Assembly (NCBI RefSeq): GCF_051414035.1
Contig: NZ_JBLKNW010000002.1
Location: 496,001-560,000 of the forward strand
Reading direction: 5' to 3'
Origin: Halosimplex amylolyticum
GTDB taxonomy: Archaea > Halobacteriota > Halobacteria > Halobacteriales > Haloarculaceae
Length of the DNA stretch: 64,000 nucleotides
The translations under genes and the position numbers were made by a program. Shown in pieces: positions 1 through 9,257 of the stretch. The notes under the pieces are model-generated. The model did not search any database and had not been told where the DNA came from. It saw only the letters and a program-made list of their open reading frames with translations. Position 1 is the first letter of the stretch. Each line of letters starts with the position of its first letter.

Positions 1-1298
1 GCCTCGGACAGCCGCGCGTCGATCCAGCGCTGCAGGATGCTACGCCCCTCCCGGACGATTTCGGGGCGGTCGTCCGCGAGGTTCGTCGTCTCGTGGGGGT
101 CCGCGGCGAGGTCGAACAGCATGACGTCCGCCAGGTCGCTCTTGAACGCGTCGTGGTAGGTCCTGAGCAGCAGCCAGTCGCCCCAGCGGACGCCCCGCTG
201 GCAGGTCCAGGCCGCCTGGCCGAGCACGAGGCTGTCCCGGCCTCCTGGCTCCCCGTCGGTGGCCGCGCCGGCGAACGACCGGCCGTCCCAGCCCCCGGGG
301 ACCTCGCCACCGGCGAGGTCGACGACGGTCGGCGTGAGGTCGAGCTGGTAACGTAACTCGTCGTCGGTCCCCGGTTCGATACCGGGCCCGCGGACGATCA
401 GCGGGACGTTGCAGGTCTTGTCGTCGGCCGTCTGGTGGTCGCCGTACACGTTGAGTTCGCCGAGGTTCTCGCCGTGGTCGCCGCTGACGATCACGAGCGT
501 CTCCTCGAACACGCCCTGCTCCCGCAGCAGTTCGAACAGCTTCCCGATGTGGTGGTCCATGAAGTGAACCCCCGCGTCGTAGCCGTCGACCAACGTCTCG
601 AAGTCCTCGCGCGAGGAGACGTCAGCGGGCATCCGCGGCGCGTCCCGTTTGCCGCCCCAGCCGCGCAGGTCCTGCGCGGTGTGGGCGCCGCTCCCCTGGT
701 AGTGCTCGGCGATCAGGTCGTCGGTCACCCAGTCGGGCCCCGGCTCGCCCGCGAACGGGCGGCCGTAGTCGAGCGGCGTGGTGTAGTCGGTGTGCGGGTC
801 CCAGAAGTTCACGTGCAGGAACCAGTCGTCGTCCGCGCCGTTGTCGGCGAGCCAGTCGCGGGCGTGCGGGTACACCTCGTCCGCTCGTTCGTCGCCGCCG
901 CCGCCCGTGTCGCGCAGTTCGTCGAACCCCTCGACGACCTGCCAGGCGTCGTGACGGGCGGGGAACGGACTGACCATCGCGGTGTCGAGGCCCGCCTCCG
1001 AGAGGACCGTCGCGAGCGTCCGGAACCGCCGGGGATAGCGCTCGCCGCGGCGGGCGCCGTACCGGCGGGGATCCGCGTTGCGGCCGCCGTGGTTGACGAC
1101 GCCCGTGTGAAACCCGAACCGCCCGGTGTAGAACGCCGTCCGCGAGGGGAGACAGGGCGCGTCCGAGGTGTAGACGTTCGTGAACGTCCGCCCGTCGGCG
1201 GCGAGGGCGTCGACGTTCGGCGACGTCTCCCGGTGATAGCCGTAACACCCGAGATGGTCCGGTCGCAGCGAGTCACAGTCGACGTACAGGATCCGCAT
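1..1298 (-). CDS. Sulfatase, Cys-type (3' end outside window)
   Basis: Formylglycine-dependent sulfatase of the alkaline phosphatase superfamily, removing sulfate esters probably from sugars. Reading leftwards from the ATG at 1298 gives MRILYVDCDSLRPDHLG, whose N-terminal acidic residues match the family metal site. The activation motif C-L-P-S-R is at residues 49-53, so Cys49 would become formylglycine. A later SGDHGENLGE segment is also typical of the family. No signal peptide is visible, so it should act in the cytoplasm. The frame stays open to base 1, so the C-terminus lies outside the window. It diverges from the MDR dehydrogenase at 1439. Family assignment is secure; substrate is unknown, although the neighbouring hexosaminidases suggest sulfated amino sugars. 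Confidence 0.93.
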   Translation of the reverse strand, partial: MRILYVDCDSLRPDHLGCYGYHRETSPNVDALAADGRTFTNVYTSDAPCLPSRTAFYTGRFGFHTGVVNHGGRNADPRRYGARRGERYPRRFRTLATVLSEAGLDTAMVSPFPARHDAWQVVEGFDELRDTGGGGDERADEVYPHARDWLADNGADDDWFLHVNFWDPHTDYTTPLDYGRPFAGEPGPDWVTDDLIAEHYQGSGAHTAQDLRGWGGKRDAPRMPADVSSREDFETLVDGYDAGVHFMDHHIGKLFELLREQGVFEETLVIVSGDHGENLGELNVYGDHQTADDKTCNVPLIVRGPGIEPGTDDELRYQLDLTPTVVDLAGGEVPGGWDGRSFAGAATDGEPGGRDSLVLGQAAWTCQRGVRWGDWLLLRTYHDAFKSDLADVMLFDLAADPHETTNLADDRPEIVREGRSILQRWIDARLSE

Positions 1299-1438
1299 GC
1301 CGGGAGTCCTCCGGGAGCGGTCAAATCGTTTTTGCTCGCGGCGAGCCGGTAGACGGCTCGGTCGACGGCCCGGCCCGCCGTGCCGGGCGGATCCGGACGG
1401 GGATTTATGCCGGCGCGGGAGAAACGGACCGACCGCGA

Positions 1439-2440
1439 ATGTCAGACAACGATACTGTCGTCTTCGAGTCGCCGGAGACGGTAACCGTCGAACGGCGCGA
1501 CGTCCCCGTGCCCGACGCCGACGAAGTACTCGTCGAGAGTCGGCGAACGCTCGTCAGCACGGGAACCGAACTCACGATCCTGTCCGGGGAGTACCCGGCG
1601 GACTCGCGGTGGGACCACTACGACTACCCCTTCGTGCCCGGCTACAACAACGTCGGCACCGTCGTCGAGGTCGGTGACGACGTCGAAGCGATCGACGAGG
1701 GACAGCGAGTCGCGACCCTCGGCTCGCACGCTCGCTACGTGACCGTCTCCGCGGACGCCTGCCGCCCGCTTCCAGACGGCGTCTCCGACGAGGAGGCGGC
1801 GTTTTTCACCATCGCCGAGATCGTGATGAACGGAGTCCGGCGGGGCGAGGTCGCCTTCGGCGAGTCGACGGTCGTGTTCGGTCTCGGACTGCTCGGCCAG
1901 CTCGCCGTCCGGGTCTGCGAGCTCGCGGGCGCCCGGCCAGTCGTCGGCGTCGACCCGAGCGCGCCGCGGGTCGGCTACCTGCCCGACCGGCCGTCCGTTA
2001 CCGGCGTCGACCCGACGACGGACTCGCTCGAAGCGGCGGTGGCTCGGCTGACCGGGGACCGCATGGCGGACGTGGCCTTCGAGGTGACCGGGAACCCGGA
2101 CGCGATCCCCGGCGAGTTCGACGCCCTCCGGACGCAGGGGCGCCTGGTGTTGCTGTCGAGTCCTCGCGGGACGACCGAGTTCAACTTCCACGACCGCTGC
2201 AACGCGCCGAGCCACACCATCGTCGGCGCCCACAACAGTTCGCACCCGTCCGTCGCGACCCCCGCGAACCCGTGGACGAACAAGCGCCACTGCGAGCTGT
2301 TCTTCTCGTGTCTCGCCGACGGGACCCTCTCGGTCTCCGACCTGGTGAGCCACCGCGTGGCCGTCGCCGACGCGCCGGAGACGTACGCGGAACTGCTGGC
2401 GGACCGGAGCGAAGCCATGGGCGTCGTCATCGAGTGGTGA
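1439..2440 (+). CDS. MDR-family (zinc-type) alcohol/sugar dehydrogenase
   Basis: A 333-residue medium-chain dehydrogenase/reductase with an N-terminal GroES-like domain (V-P-G-Y-N-N-V-G-T near residue 68) and a Rossmann domain (VFGLGLLGQLAVRV near residue 147). The cysteine-rich structural-zinc lobe of classical alcohol dehydrogenases is missing, so this belongs to the shorter threonine-dehydrogenase-like or sorbitol-dehydrogenase-like relatives. It probably oxidises or reduces a polyol or sugar with NAD(P). A TATA-like GATTTATG about 25 bases before the ATG suggests a leaderless mRNA. It ends 33 bases from the convergent GH20 gene. Substrate is not determinable from sequence. Confidence 0.85.
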   Translation: MSDNDTVVFESPETVTVERRDVPVPDADEVLVESRRTLVSTGTELTILSGEYPADSRWDHYDYPFVPGYNNVGTVVEVGDDVEAIDEGQRVATLGSHARYVTVSADACRPLPDGVSDEEAAFFTIAEIVMNGVRRGEVAFGESTVVFGLGLLGQLAVRVCELAGARPVVGVDPSAPRVGYLPDRPSVTGVDPTTDSLEAAVARLTGDRMADVAFEVTGNPDAIPGEFDALRTQGRLVLLSSPRGTTEFNFHDRCNAPSHTIVGAHNSSHPSVATPANPWTNKRHCELFFSCLADGTLSVSDLVSHRVAVADAPETYAELLADRSEAMGVVIEW

Positions 2441-2473
2441 CGGGTGTCGCCCAGCCGCAGTCGCCGGGCGGAC

Positions 2474-4207
2474 CTACCACTCTCCGGGACGGTCGAGCAC
2501 GCCGCGGCGCTCGCGGTCGGCCACCTCGACGAGCCACTCCAGGCACCGGCGGTACGCGTCGGCCGTCTCGGGGAACACTGCTTCCCCGGCGTCGCGGAGG
2601 GAATCGAGCGTCTCGATGGCCGACCGGTAGTCGGCCTCGGCGTCTGCCGGCGAGCGGTCACCGAGTGACCGGTTCGCGTGTGCTGGCGGCGACGGCGAAT
2701 CGCGCCGCCAGTCCGTCGGCACGATCGTCCCGCCCAGTTCGCGGTAGACGTCGAACCCGTCCGGCACGTAGGGACCGAGCGCGTGACGCGTCAGCGCGCG
2801 ACGGAGCGCCCCACCGCCGTCGATCGGCTCCGGATTCCAGAGTCGGTCGCCGAACAGCGGGATCGCCGACGGGAGCGCCCGCTCGAAGTACTCGCGGGCC
2901 ACGTCGTCGGACGGCTCCCAGGCGAGGAGTTCACCGCCACGGACCTGCCCGGTGTGCTCGTCGGGCACTGAGGGCCGCCGCCGCGGCGCCCACCCCTGCA
3001 TGTACTCCTCGCTGATCCAGCCGTTGACGTAGGCCGCGTGGACGTAGGAGTTGACGACGTCGAACCCCGCTTCGAGGAACCGCTCCATGCTGCAGCCCTC
3101 GATCGGACCGCGACCGGGCGCTGCCACCCGCCAGAACTGGATCCGCACGTCCCGCGGCAGGTCCGGGGACTCCGAGACGTCGATCTGGTCGTTCCAGAGC
3201 GTCGTCCGGCGGTCGCGCTCGTCGAGGAACCCGTGGACGTGGCGGACGAACCCGTAGAAGTGCTCGGTCACCGTCTCGGCGTCGATGGCGTCCATCCTCG
3301 CCTCACAGTCGACACAGTCGTCCCACGAGTGGCCGTGCATCTCCCATTCGTCGCCGCCGACGTGGACGGTCTCGAACGGGAACAGCTCGATTACCTCGTC
3401 GAGCAGTGTCTCGACGAACGCGAACGTCTCGTCCGAGCCGATGCACAGGGTCCGCTCGCTGGCCTCCCCGTTCGGGACGGTGCAGCGGAGTTCGGGGAAC
3501 CGCGCGAGGACGTGCTCGGCGTGGCTCGGCAGGTCGATCTCGGGGACCACTTCGATACCGCGCTCGGCGGCGTAGTCGACGATTTCGGCGACGTCGCCGG
3601 CCGAGTACGCCGGCAGCGGTTCGCCGTCCGCGCCCTCGTTCAGTTCCGGGAACGCCGCCGACTCCAGCGCGTACCCCTCGTCGTCGAGCAGGTGGAGGTG
3701 CAGCCGGTTCATCTTCGCCCTGGCGGCCTGGTCGATCCGCCGTTTCACGCGGTCGACCGGGAGGAAGCCGCGCGCCGGGTCGAGCATGAACCCGCGCCAC
3801 CGCGTCTCCGGCCAGTCCCGGATCTCGCACGCGGGGAACGCCCAGCCGCCGTCACGGCGGTCGAGCCCGGTGACAAACGTCTGGCACCCGTGACGGAGTC
3901 CGTCGGCGGTCGGTGCGCGGATCGTGACGGTCTCGGCGTCGCCGTCGGCGTCGAGGACGTACCCCTCGGGGTCGTCGACCGCGTCGGCGGAGCGGTCCGC
4001 GTCGACCACGAGTCGGACGGTCGGATCGTCGTCGGCGACGACCGATTCGTTCGTCTCGCGCTCGAACAGCGTCTCCAGGCGGGAGCGGACCGCGTTCGCC
4101 TCGTCGTCGCTCGCCCCGATGGCCAGCGGCGTGTCGATGGTGATGCTGCCGTCGCGGCTGTCGAGCGTTCGCGGCCTGGGGAGGACGCGGGGCTCTGTCG
4201 ACTCCAT
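2474..4207 (-). CDS. Beta-N-acetylhexosaminidase, GH20
   Basis: Retaining exo-hexosaminidase that releases terminal GlcNAc or GalNAc by substrate-assisted catalysis. The 577-residue product from the ATG at 4207 has an N-terminal alpha/beta GH20b-like domain (about 1-125) and a TIM barrel. The hallmark H-V-G-G-D-E is at residues 282-287, giving the catalytic Asp286-Glu287 pair. RGFMLDPARGF near 138-148 and HLHLLDDEG near 170-178 are also typical. A longer frame extends upstream to 4297 but adds an Arg-rich stretch unlike a haloarchaeal N-terminus, so the internal ATG is preferred. There is no signal peptide, so it probably acts on imported oligosaccharides. Confidence 0.95.
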   Translation of the reverse strand: MESTEPRVLPRPRTLDSRDGSITIDTPLAIGASDDEANAVRSRLETLFERETNESVVADDDPTVRLVVDADRSADAVDDPEGYVLDADGDAETVTIRAPTADGLRHGCQTFVTGLDRRDGGWAFPACEIRDWPETRWRGFMLDPARGFLPVDRVKRRIDQAARAKMNRLHLHLLDDEGYALESAAFPELNEGADGEPLPAYSAGDVAEIVDYAAERGIEVVPEIDLPSHAEHVLARFPELRCTVPNGEASERTLCIGSDETFAFVETLLDEVIELFPFETVHVGGDEWEMHGHSWDDCVDCEARMDAIDAETVTEHFYGFVRHVHGFLDERDRRTTLWNDQIDVSESPDLPRDVRIQFWRVAAPGRGPIEGCSMERFLEAGFDVVNSYVHAAYVNGWISEEYMQGWAPRRRPSVPDEHTGQVRGGELLAWEPSDDVAREYFERALPSAIPLFGDRLWNPEPIDGGGALRRALTRHALGPYVPDGFDVYRELGGTIVPTDWRRDSPSPPAHANRSLGDRSPADAEADYRSAIETLDSLRDAGEAVFPETADAYRRCLEWLVEVADRERRGVLDRPGEW

Positions 4208-4355
4208 ACCGGGTGGCGACGCCGCCGTCCGTCTTAACGGTTGGTGCCGCGAGCGGCGGGTCGAACCGCGGCCGCGTCGTCGCGCGACCCGCCCCACCCA
4301 CGTGATATTTAACCCGGCTGGCCGATACGTCTACACCGACGGTGACTCAGCAACC

Positions 4356-4427
4356 ATGACATCCAGCGGACCGACCAGCGGCGACGATCGCGGTGCACTG
4401 TGGCTGTTCCGGGAGGGTCGTCGATGA
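4356..4427 (+). CDS. Possible 23-residue leader peptide coupled to the acetyltransferase
   Basis: A short frame beginning ATGACATCC and encoding a peptide starting MTSSGPTSGDDRG ends in TGA at 4425-4427. Its stop overlaps the ATG at 4424 of the acetyltransferase in an ATGA junction. A TATA-like ATATTTAA near 4304-4311 would start transcription just upstream of this frame. It could be a translated leader that couples initiation of the next gene. It could equally be chance in a short untranslated leader; there is no recognisable family. Confidence 0.3.
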   Translation: MTSSGPTSGDDRGALWLFREGRR

Positions 4428-5575
4428 CAGGCACGGACGGCCCCCGGCTCGTCACGCCGGAGGAGTTCCCGGAGATGATGGCGCTCCTCGACCGCTACTT
4501 CGCCTACGAACGCGGCGGGATGGCCGCACGCCTCCCGTTCGCCTACGACCCGGACCGGAGCGATCGCCACGCGGTGATCGTCGAGGACGGTCGTATCGTC
4601 AGCCACGTGGCAGCGATCCCACAGACCCTCTCGATCGGACCCGGTACGATCGAGTGCTGGGGGATCGGGGGCGTCGCCACCGATCGCCGGTACCGGGGTA
4701 ACGGCTACATGAGCCGGCTCCTCGCGTTCTGGTTCGACCGGATGGACGACGAGGGAGTGGCGCTGTCGGACCTCAGCGGCAACCGGCAGCGCTACGCACA
4801 CTTCGGCTACGAACTCGTCGGGAACGAGTACCGCTACACGTTCAGCGAGCGCTCGTTCGCCGGCGAGCCGACCGCCTCGGACGCGGTCGCGGTCTACGAC
4901 GGCGCGAGCGCGCAGGGCGAGACGCTCCGCGACATTCACGAGGCCGAGCCCTATCGCGTCGTCCGCGACCGGGAAGCGAGCCGGACGGTGTTCGGCCAGC
5001 GCGGGCTGGAGACCCTCCTCTGGGACGGCGACGACGACCCGGCGTACCTCTGCCTCACGCGAGCGAGCCGCAGCCGGACGATCGAGGAGTTCGGCGGCTC
5101 CGCGGCCGGACTCGAAGCGCTCCTCTCGCACGTCCTCGCGCTGTACGACCTGAACGACCTGACCGCGCGCGCCCCTCCCTGGCATCCGCTCGAACCCGTC
5201 TTCGCCCGCCACAGCCGGTTCTGGACCGCCCGCCCGCACCGGAAGTTCCGCATCTGCGATCTCCCGGCGCTCCTGACCGCCTTCGCCCCCCAGCTGGAAA
5301 CGCGCTGGCGAGAGAGCGACCGGACGGAACGGGGGTCGATCGGCCTCGGCGTCGCGGGCAGTGACGGCGACGAGTCCGTGCGGATCGAGTACGGCCCCGG
5401 GTCGGTGTCCGTCGAAGGGGCCGCAGACGACCCGAACGTCGAACTCGACCGGACCGCGCTCGCGTCGCTGTTGTTCGGGATGCCCGCGCGGTCCGCACGG
5501 CTCCGCGAGGGCGATCGGTTCCTCGAAACCGTCCTGCCGCTCCGGTTCTATCTCTGGCCCAGCGAACACGTCTGA
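4424..5575 (+). CDS. GNAT acetyltransferase with C-terminal SCP2-like domain (Eis-like)
   Basis: A 383-residue protein of the Eis-like class, which transfers acetyl from acetyl-CoA to amines. The first GNAT domain has the acetyl-CoA loop around residues 84-100 (VATDRRYRGNGYMSRLL). A second degenerate GNAT segment follows, then a C-terminal SCP2-like domain (about 320-375, with SVSVEGAADDPNVELD). ATG 4424 is chosen over GTG 4400 because GGAGG lies 7 bases upstream of it. It sits between the GH20 and SDR genes, so an amino sugar is a plausible acceptor; that substrate is inference. Confidence 0.85.
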   Translation: MTGTDGPRLVTPEEFPEMMALLDRYFAYERGGMAARLPFAYDPDRSDRHAVIVEDGRIVSHVAAIPQTLSIGPGTIECWGIGGVATDRRYRGNGYMSRLLAFWFDRMDDEGVALSDLSGNRQRYAHFGYELVGNEYRYTFSERSFAGEPTASDAVAVYDGASAQGETLRDIHEAEPYRVVRDREASRTVFGQRGLETLLWDGDDDPAYLCLTRASRSRTIEEFGGSAAGLEALLSHVLALYDLNDLTARAPPWHPLEPVFARHSRFWTARPHRKFRICDLPALLTAFAPQLETRWRESDRTERGSIGLGVAGSDGDESVRIEYGPGSVSVEGAADDPNVELDRTALASLLFGMPARSARLREGDRFLETVLPLRFYLWPSEHV

Positions 5576-5611
5576 CCGGCTCGGGTCCGGTCTCCGGTGG
5601 CGGCCTCGATC

Positions 5612-6475
5612 TCACCGCTTGCTCGGGCGCGTCGGCGTCTCCTCGCTCTCGAAGATCTGCCGCTGGAAGCTCCAGTCGAGCCCGGCGGTGAGCCCCCCGT
5701 CGACGACCAGGTTCGTTCCGTTCACGAACGACGCCATGTCGGACGCGAGGAAGAGGGTCGCGTCGGCGACCTCTCTCGGTCGGCCGAACCGACCAGCCGG
5801 GTACTGGTCGATCCACTGGTCGCGCTGGGACCACTCCTCGCCGTGCTCGGCGTCCGCCCGCGTCTCGCCGATCTCCTCCATGTTCCGGTTCCGGCGGTCC
5901 GTCTCGATGGTCCCCGGACAGAGGACGTTCGAGCGGATCCCGTGGCGGCCGTACTGCGTCGCGACGAGCCGTGAGAGGCCGAGCACGCCGCTCCGGGCCG
6001 AGGAGTAGGCGGCCTGGCCGATGCCGTCGAGGCCGTTGACCGAAGACATGTGGACGATCGAGCCGCCGCCCCCCTCGACCATCGGCGGCAGGACCTCGCG
6101 CGCGACGAGGAAGAGCGACTTGAGGTTGAGTTCGACCGTCCGGTCCCAGGCCTCCTCGTCGATCCGATGGAGGTTGTCGTCGTCGATCGAGCCGCCGGCG
6201 TTGCTGACGAGGACGTCGATCCCGTCGAAGCGCTCCAGCGTCGCGTCGACCATCGCCTCGATCTCGACCGGCTCCGTGACGTCACACGCGAGCCCGACGG
6301 CCTCGACGCCGTGCTCGTCGGCCACCGCCTCGGCGACCTCGCTCACCTCGTCCTCGCTCCGCGAACAGAGGACGAGGTCCGCGCCCGCCTCGCCGAACCG
6401 CTCGGAAATAGCCCGTCCGATCCCGCGCGAGGCGCCAGTGATGATCGCAGTCTCGTCAGTGAGTACTCCCGTCAT
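5612..6475 (-). CDS. Short-chain dehydrogenase/reductase with YxxxR active site
   Basis: A 287-residue classical SDR. The nucleotide motif T-G-A-S-R-G-I-G is at residues 13-20, N-A-G at 92-94 and the catalytic Ser in M-S-S near 144. The Tyr157 motif reads Y-S-S-A-R, so the usual catalytic Lys (YxxxK) is Arg161. The C-terminus (FVNGTNLVVDGGLTAG) matches 3-oxoacyl-ACP reductase or glucose dehydrogenase-like SDRs. ATG 6475 is preferred over the longer frame to 6526, because the family starts shortly before the Rossmann strand. It is convergent with the acetyltransferase and divergent from the Gfo/Idh gene at 6593. It probably acts on a sugar or sugar acid, if still active. Confidence 0.88.
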   Translation of the reverse strand: MTGVLTDETAIITGASRGIGRAISERFGEAGADLVLCSRSEDEVSEVAEAVADEHGVEAVGLACDVTEPVEIEAMVDATLERFDGIDVLVSNAGGSIDDDNLHRIDEEAWDRTVELNLKSLFLVAREVLPPMVEGGGGSIVHMSSVNGLDGIGQAAYSSARSGVLGLSRLVATQYGRHGIRSNVLCPGTIETDRRNRNMEEIGETRADAEHGEEWSQRDQWIDQYPAGRFGRPREVADATLFLASDMASFVNGTNLVVDGGLTAGLDWSFQRQIFESEETPTRPSKR

Positions 6476-6562
6476 CGTGAGCGTGAGTTGCACACCCCAC
6501 GTCTTAATCGATCGGGTCGGGCGCACGGCGTCGGACGGTGGCGACGATCCGGAGGGGTAGAA

Positions 6563-6570
6563 CTATATAC
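6563..6570 (+). promoter_or_regulatory. TATA box of the gene at 6593
   Basis: CTATATAC is centred about 27 bases upstream of the ATG at 6593, the spacing expected if transcription starts at or next to the start codon. Confidence 0.6.
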
Positions 6571-6592
6571 GAGGACCCGGCACCTAGGATAG

Positions 6593-7492
6593 ATGATCGA
6601 GGTCGGAGTCCTGGGATTAGACACCAGTCACCCCGAGAAGTTCGCGTCGCTCCTGGCCGACCGGGACGACGCGACCGTCGCTGCCGTCTGGGACAGCGGG
6701 GAGGTCCGCGACGACGCGTACGCGGATTCGTTCTGCGCCAATCACGGCGCGACCAGGTACGCGGACCCACAGGCGATGATCGACGCCGTGGACGCGGCGA
6801 TGGTGCTCGCCGTCGACTGGAGTCTGCATCGCTCGATGGCGGTCCCGTTCCTCGAGGCCGGCGTGCCGACGATGATCGACAAGCCGCTCGCCGGCTCGAC
6901 GGGCGACGTGGCGGCCATCTCGGCCGCCGCGGAGCGAAGCGGCGCCCCCCTGTTCGGCGGTTCGGCGGTGCCGTTCCACCCGGCCATCGCGAAGCTGGGT
7001 GAGATGAACGCCGACACGGTCTTCTGTTCCGGTTTCGGCGACCCGTTCTACTACGGCGCCCACCTGATCGACACCGTCCGCGTCCTGATCGACGCGGACT
7101 GGTCGCGCATCGAACCGCTGGACAGCGACGGCCAGGTCGCGGCGGTCCAGTTCGAAGACGGCTCGACCGTCACGTTCGACTTCGACGGCTCCGAGACCGA
7201 CGGGACGTTCGCGTTCCTGAGCGTCGGCGAGCGGACGGACACCGTGACGATCGAGAGCACCGCCGCGGAGTTAGAGCGGATGTACGGGCCGTTCCTCGAC
7301 GGGTTCCTCGCGGCCGCCCGCGGTCGGCGCGACGACCGACGGCGCCTGATCGACGGCGCGCGACTGCTGCTGGGCGTCCAGGTCGCCTTCGAGGAAGCGC
7401 GGACGGTCCCGCCCGACGAGATCGAGGCACGGTCCGCGGCGATGACGATCGACAGTTCGCCGTTCCTCGCCAACTACGAGCCATACTACTGA
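6593..7492 (+). CDS. Gfo/Idh/MocA family oxidoreductase (short, GLDxxH variant)
   Basis: A 299-residue predicted NAD(P)-dependent sugar or sugar-acid oxidoreductase. The N-terminal Rossmann strand runs GVLGLDTSH where the usual GxGxxG is expected. The nicotinamide-proximal motif is D-K-P (IDKPLAG, about residue 101). The C-terminal half is shorter than in most relatives (330-390 residues). A tight TATA box indicates a leaderless mRNA. It has 103 bases to the GH3 gene downstream on the same strand. Family is clear at the fold level; reaction and substrate are unknown. Confidence 0.8.
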   Translation: MIEVGVLGLDTSHPEKFASLLADRDDATVAAVWDSGEVRDDAYADSFCANHGATRYADPQAMIDAVDAAMVLAVDWSLHRSMAVPFLEAGVPTMIDKPLAGSTGDVAAISAAAERSGAPLFGGSAVPFHPAIAKLGEMNADTVFCSGFGDPFYYGAHLIDTVRVLIDADWSRIEPLDSDGQVAAVQFEDGSTVTFDFDGSETDGTFAFLSVGERTDTVTIESTAAELERMYGPFLDGFLAAARGRRDDRRRLIDGARLLLGVQVAFEEARTVPPDEIEARSAAMTIDSSPFLANYEPYY

Positions 7493-7595
7493 TACGGTGC
7501 GCCGTGGTCCTCCGCGCCGGCGAGCGACGGCGTCGACCGGGAAAGCCGTCGCCGCCCGCCGCAAGAATCTTGGTACCCGGTGCTGGAGTAGACGT

Positions 7596-9257
7596 ATGCG
7601 AGATTCGAGAGCAGGTCTCACAGAGCTATCGCTAGCGGAGAAAGTCGGCCAGCTGTTACACGTGGGGATCGGGCTCGGTAACTTCGAGACGCCGACGGAC
7701 TGGCCGGCAGCGGACATGGCCGAGCTGATCGAGACCGTCCGGCCGGGAGCCGTCAGGATATACGGTTCGCACGCGGGTACGCCGCACTTCGTGGCCCAGT
7801 ACGCGAACCAGCTCCAGGAGTGGGCCGAGCGGACGTCGCACGGCCTGCCGCTGTTGCTCTCCTGCGACAGCGAGTACGGCACGGTTGACGTCGTCGACCA
7901 CGAGACGCAGGCGTACCCCGCGCTGATGGGCCGAACGGCGGCCGGCGACCGCGACCTCGCTCGCGACGTTTCGGCAGCGGTCGCCAGGGACATGACGGCG
8001 ATGGGGATCAACATGAACCACCAGCCGGTCGTCGACGTCAACACCAACCCCGACAACCCGGTGATCGGCGTGCGCTCGCCGGGCAGCGATCCCGAAACCG
8101 CCTCGACGTACGCGAGCGAGGCACTGGCGGGCATCCACGCGGCAGACCAGATCGCCGTCGCGAAGCACTTCCCCGGCCACGGCGACACCGAACTCGACTC
8201 CCATCACACGCTCCCGCACGTCACCTACGACCGCGAGACCCTCGAGCGCGTCCACCTGCCACCGTTCGAAGCGATGGTCGACGCGGGCGTCGACTGCGTC
8301 ATGACCTCGCACGTCGTCGTGGACTGTCTCGATCCGGACCGGCCGGCGACGCTCTCGCCAGCGGTGCTCGGCGACCTCCTCCGCGAGAAACTCGGGTTCG
8401 ACGGCGTCGTCGTCACGGACGCGCTCATGATGGACGCCGTCGCGGACAACTACGGATACGGCGACGCGGCGGTCCGGGCGCTCGACGCCGGGGTCGACCT
8501 CCTCTTGACCGGGTACGTCCCCGCGGACGACGTGGTGTCGATCCGGGACGCGGTCGTCGACGCCGTCGAGTCCGGCGACCTGTCCGAATCGCGGATCGAC
8601 GAGTCGGTCGAGCGGATCCTTGCGCTGAAAGCCGAGTACGACCTGGCCGAGCGTCGGTACGTCGATCCCCTCGACGCGCTGGAGACGACCGGCAGCGGGG
8701 CCCACCGGTCCCTCGCGAGGGAGGCCTACGAGCAGTCGTTCACGCTCCTGGGCCGGGACGACCTCCTCCCGATCGACGGGGAGGCGTCCGTCCTCCTCAC
8801 GGGCATCAGGGGCGTCCAGGCCCTCGAACCGCACCTCGACGCGGCGTTCGGCGACGTCGTCAGCGCGTCGCTCGCCCCGGCCGCCGCGCGGACGCTCGAC
8901 GACGGCAAGCCCGTGACGGAACCCGAGTCCCCCGACCGCCAGATCGGAACGCTCCGGTCGGTCGCGGACGGCCTCGACGTCGCCGTCGTGACCACGTACG
9001 CCCGCGAGTCGTTCCCGGACCGGCAGCGGCGGGTCGTCGAGGCGGTCGCGGCGGCGCTCCCGGTCGTCGTCGTCTCGCTCGGTCTCCCCAACGAGTTCGA
9101 ACAGTTGCCGGACGACGTGGCGTACGTCGCGACCTACGCCCAGGACCGACTCGGGATGCCCTCGCCGTTCCCCGACGCGGCCGGCGACGCGCTCGCGGCC
9201 GTCCTCGCCAGTGACGCGACTGCCCGCGACGAACTGTCGATCGGTGCGTCCGACTAG
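7596..9257 (+). CDS. GH3 beta-N-acetylglucosaminidase, NagZ-like
   Basis: Exo-acting beta-N-acetylhexosaminidase. The 553-residue protein has the NagZ-specific motif KHFPGHGDTELDSH at 190-203, in which a loop His-Asp pair is the general acid/base. The nucleophile Asp275 is in V-T-D-A-L-M-M-D. A C-terminal alpha/beta domain (about 370-550) resembles the second domain of Bacillus-type NagZ enzymes. The longer frame from 7497 is rejected because its extra 33 residues are Arg-rich and precede a plausible promoter. No signal peptide is seen. Its stop overlaps that of the convergent sulfatase in the tetramer CTAG at 9254-9257. With the GH20 gene, it makes amino-sugar release a main theme here. Confidence 0.93.
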   Translation: MRDSRAGLTELSLAEKVGQLLHVGIGLGNFETPTDWPAADMAELIETVRPGAVRIYGSHAGTPHFVAQYANQLQEWAERTSHGLPLLLSCDSEYGTVDVVDHETQAYPALMGRTAAGDRDLARDVSAAVARDMTAMGINMNHQPVVDVNTNPDNPVIGVRSPGSDPETASTYASEALAGIHAADQIAVAKHFPGHGDTELDSHHTLPHVTYDRETLERVHLPPFEAMVDAGVDCVMTSHVVVDCLDPDRPATLSPAVLGDLLREKLGFDGVVVTDALMMDAVADNYGYGDAAVRALDAGVDLLLTGYVPADDVVSIRDAVVDAVESGDLSESRIDESVERILALKAEYDLAERRYVDPLDALETTGSGAHRSLAREAYEQSFTLLGRDDLLPIDGEASVLLTGIRGVQALEPHLDAAFGDVVSASLAPAAARTLDDGKPVTEPESPDRQIGTLRSVADGLDVAVVTTYARESFPDRQRRVVEAVAAALPVVVVSLGLPNEFEQLPDDVAYVATYAQDRLGMPSPFPDAAGDALAAVLASDATARDELSIGASD

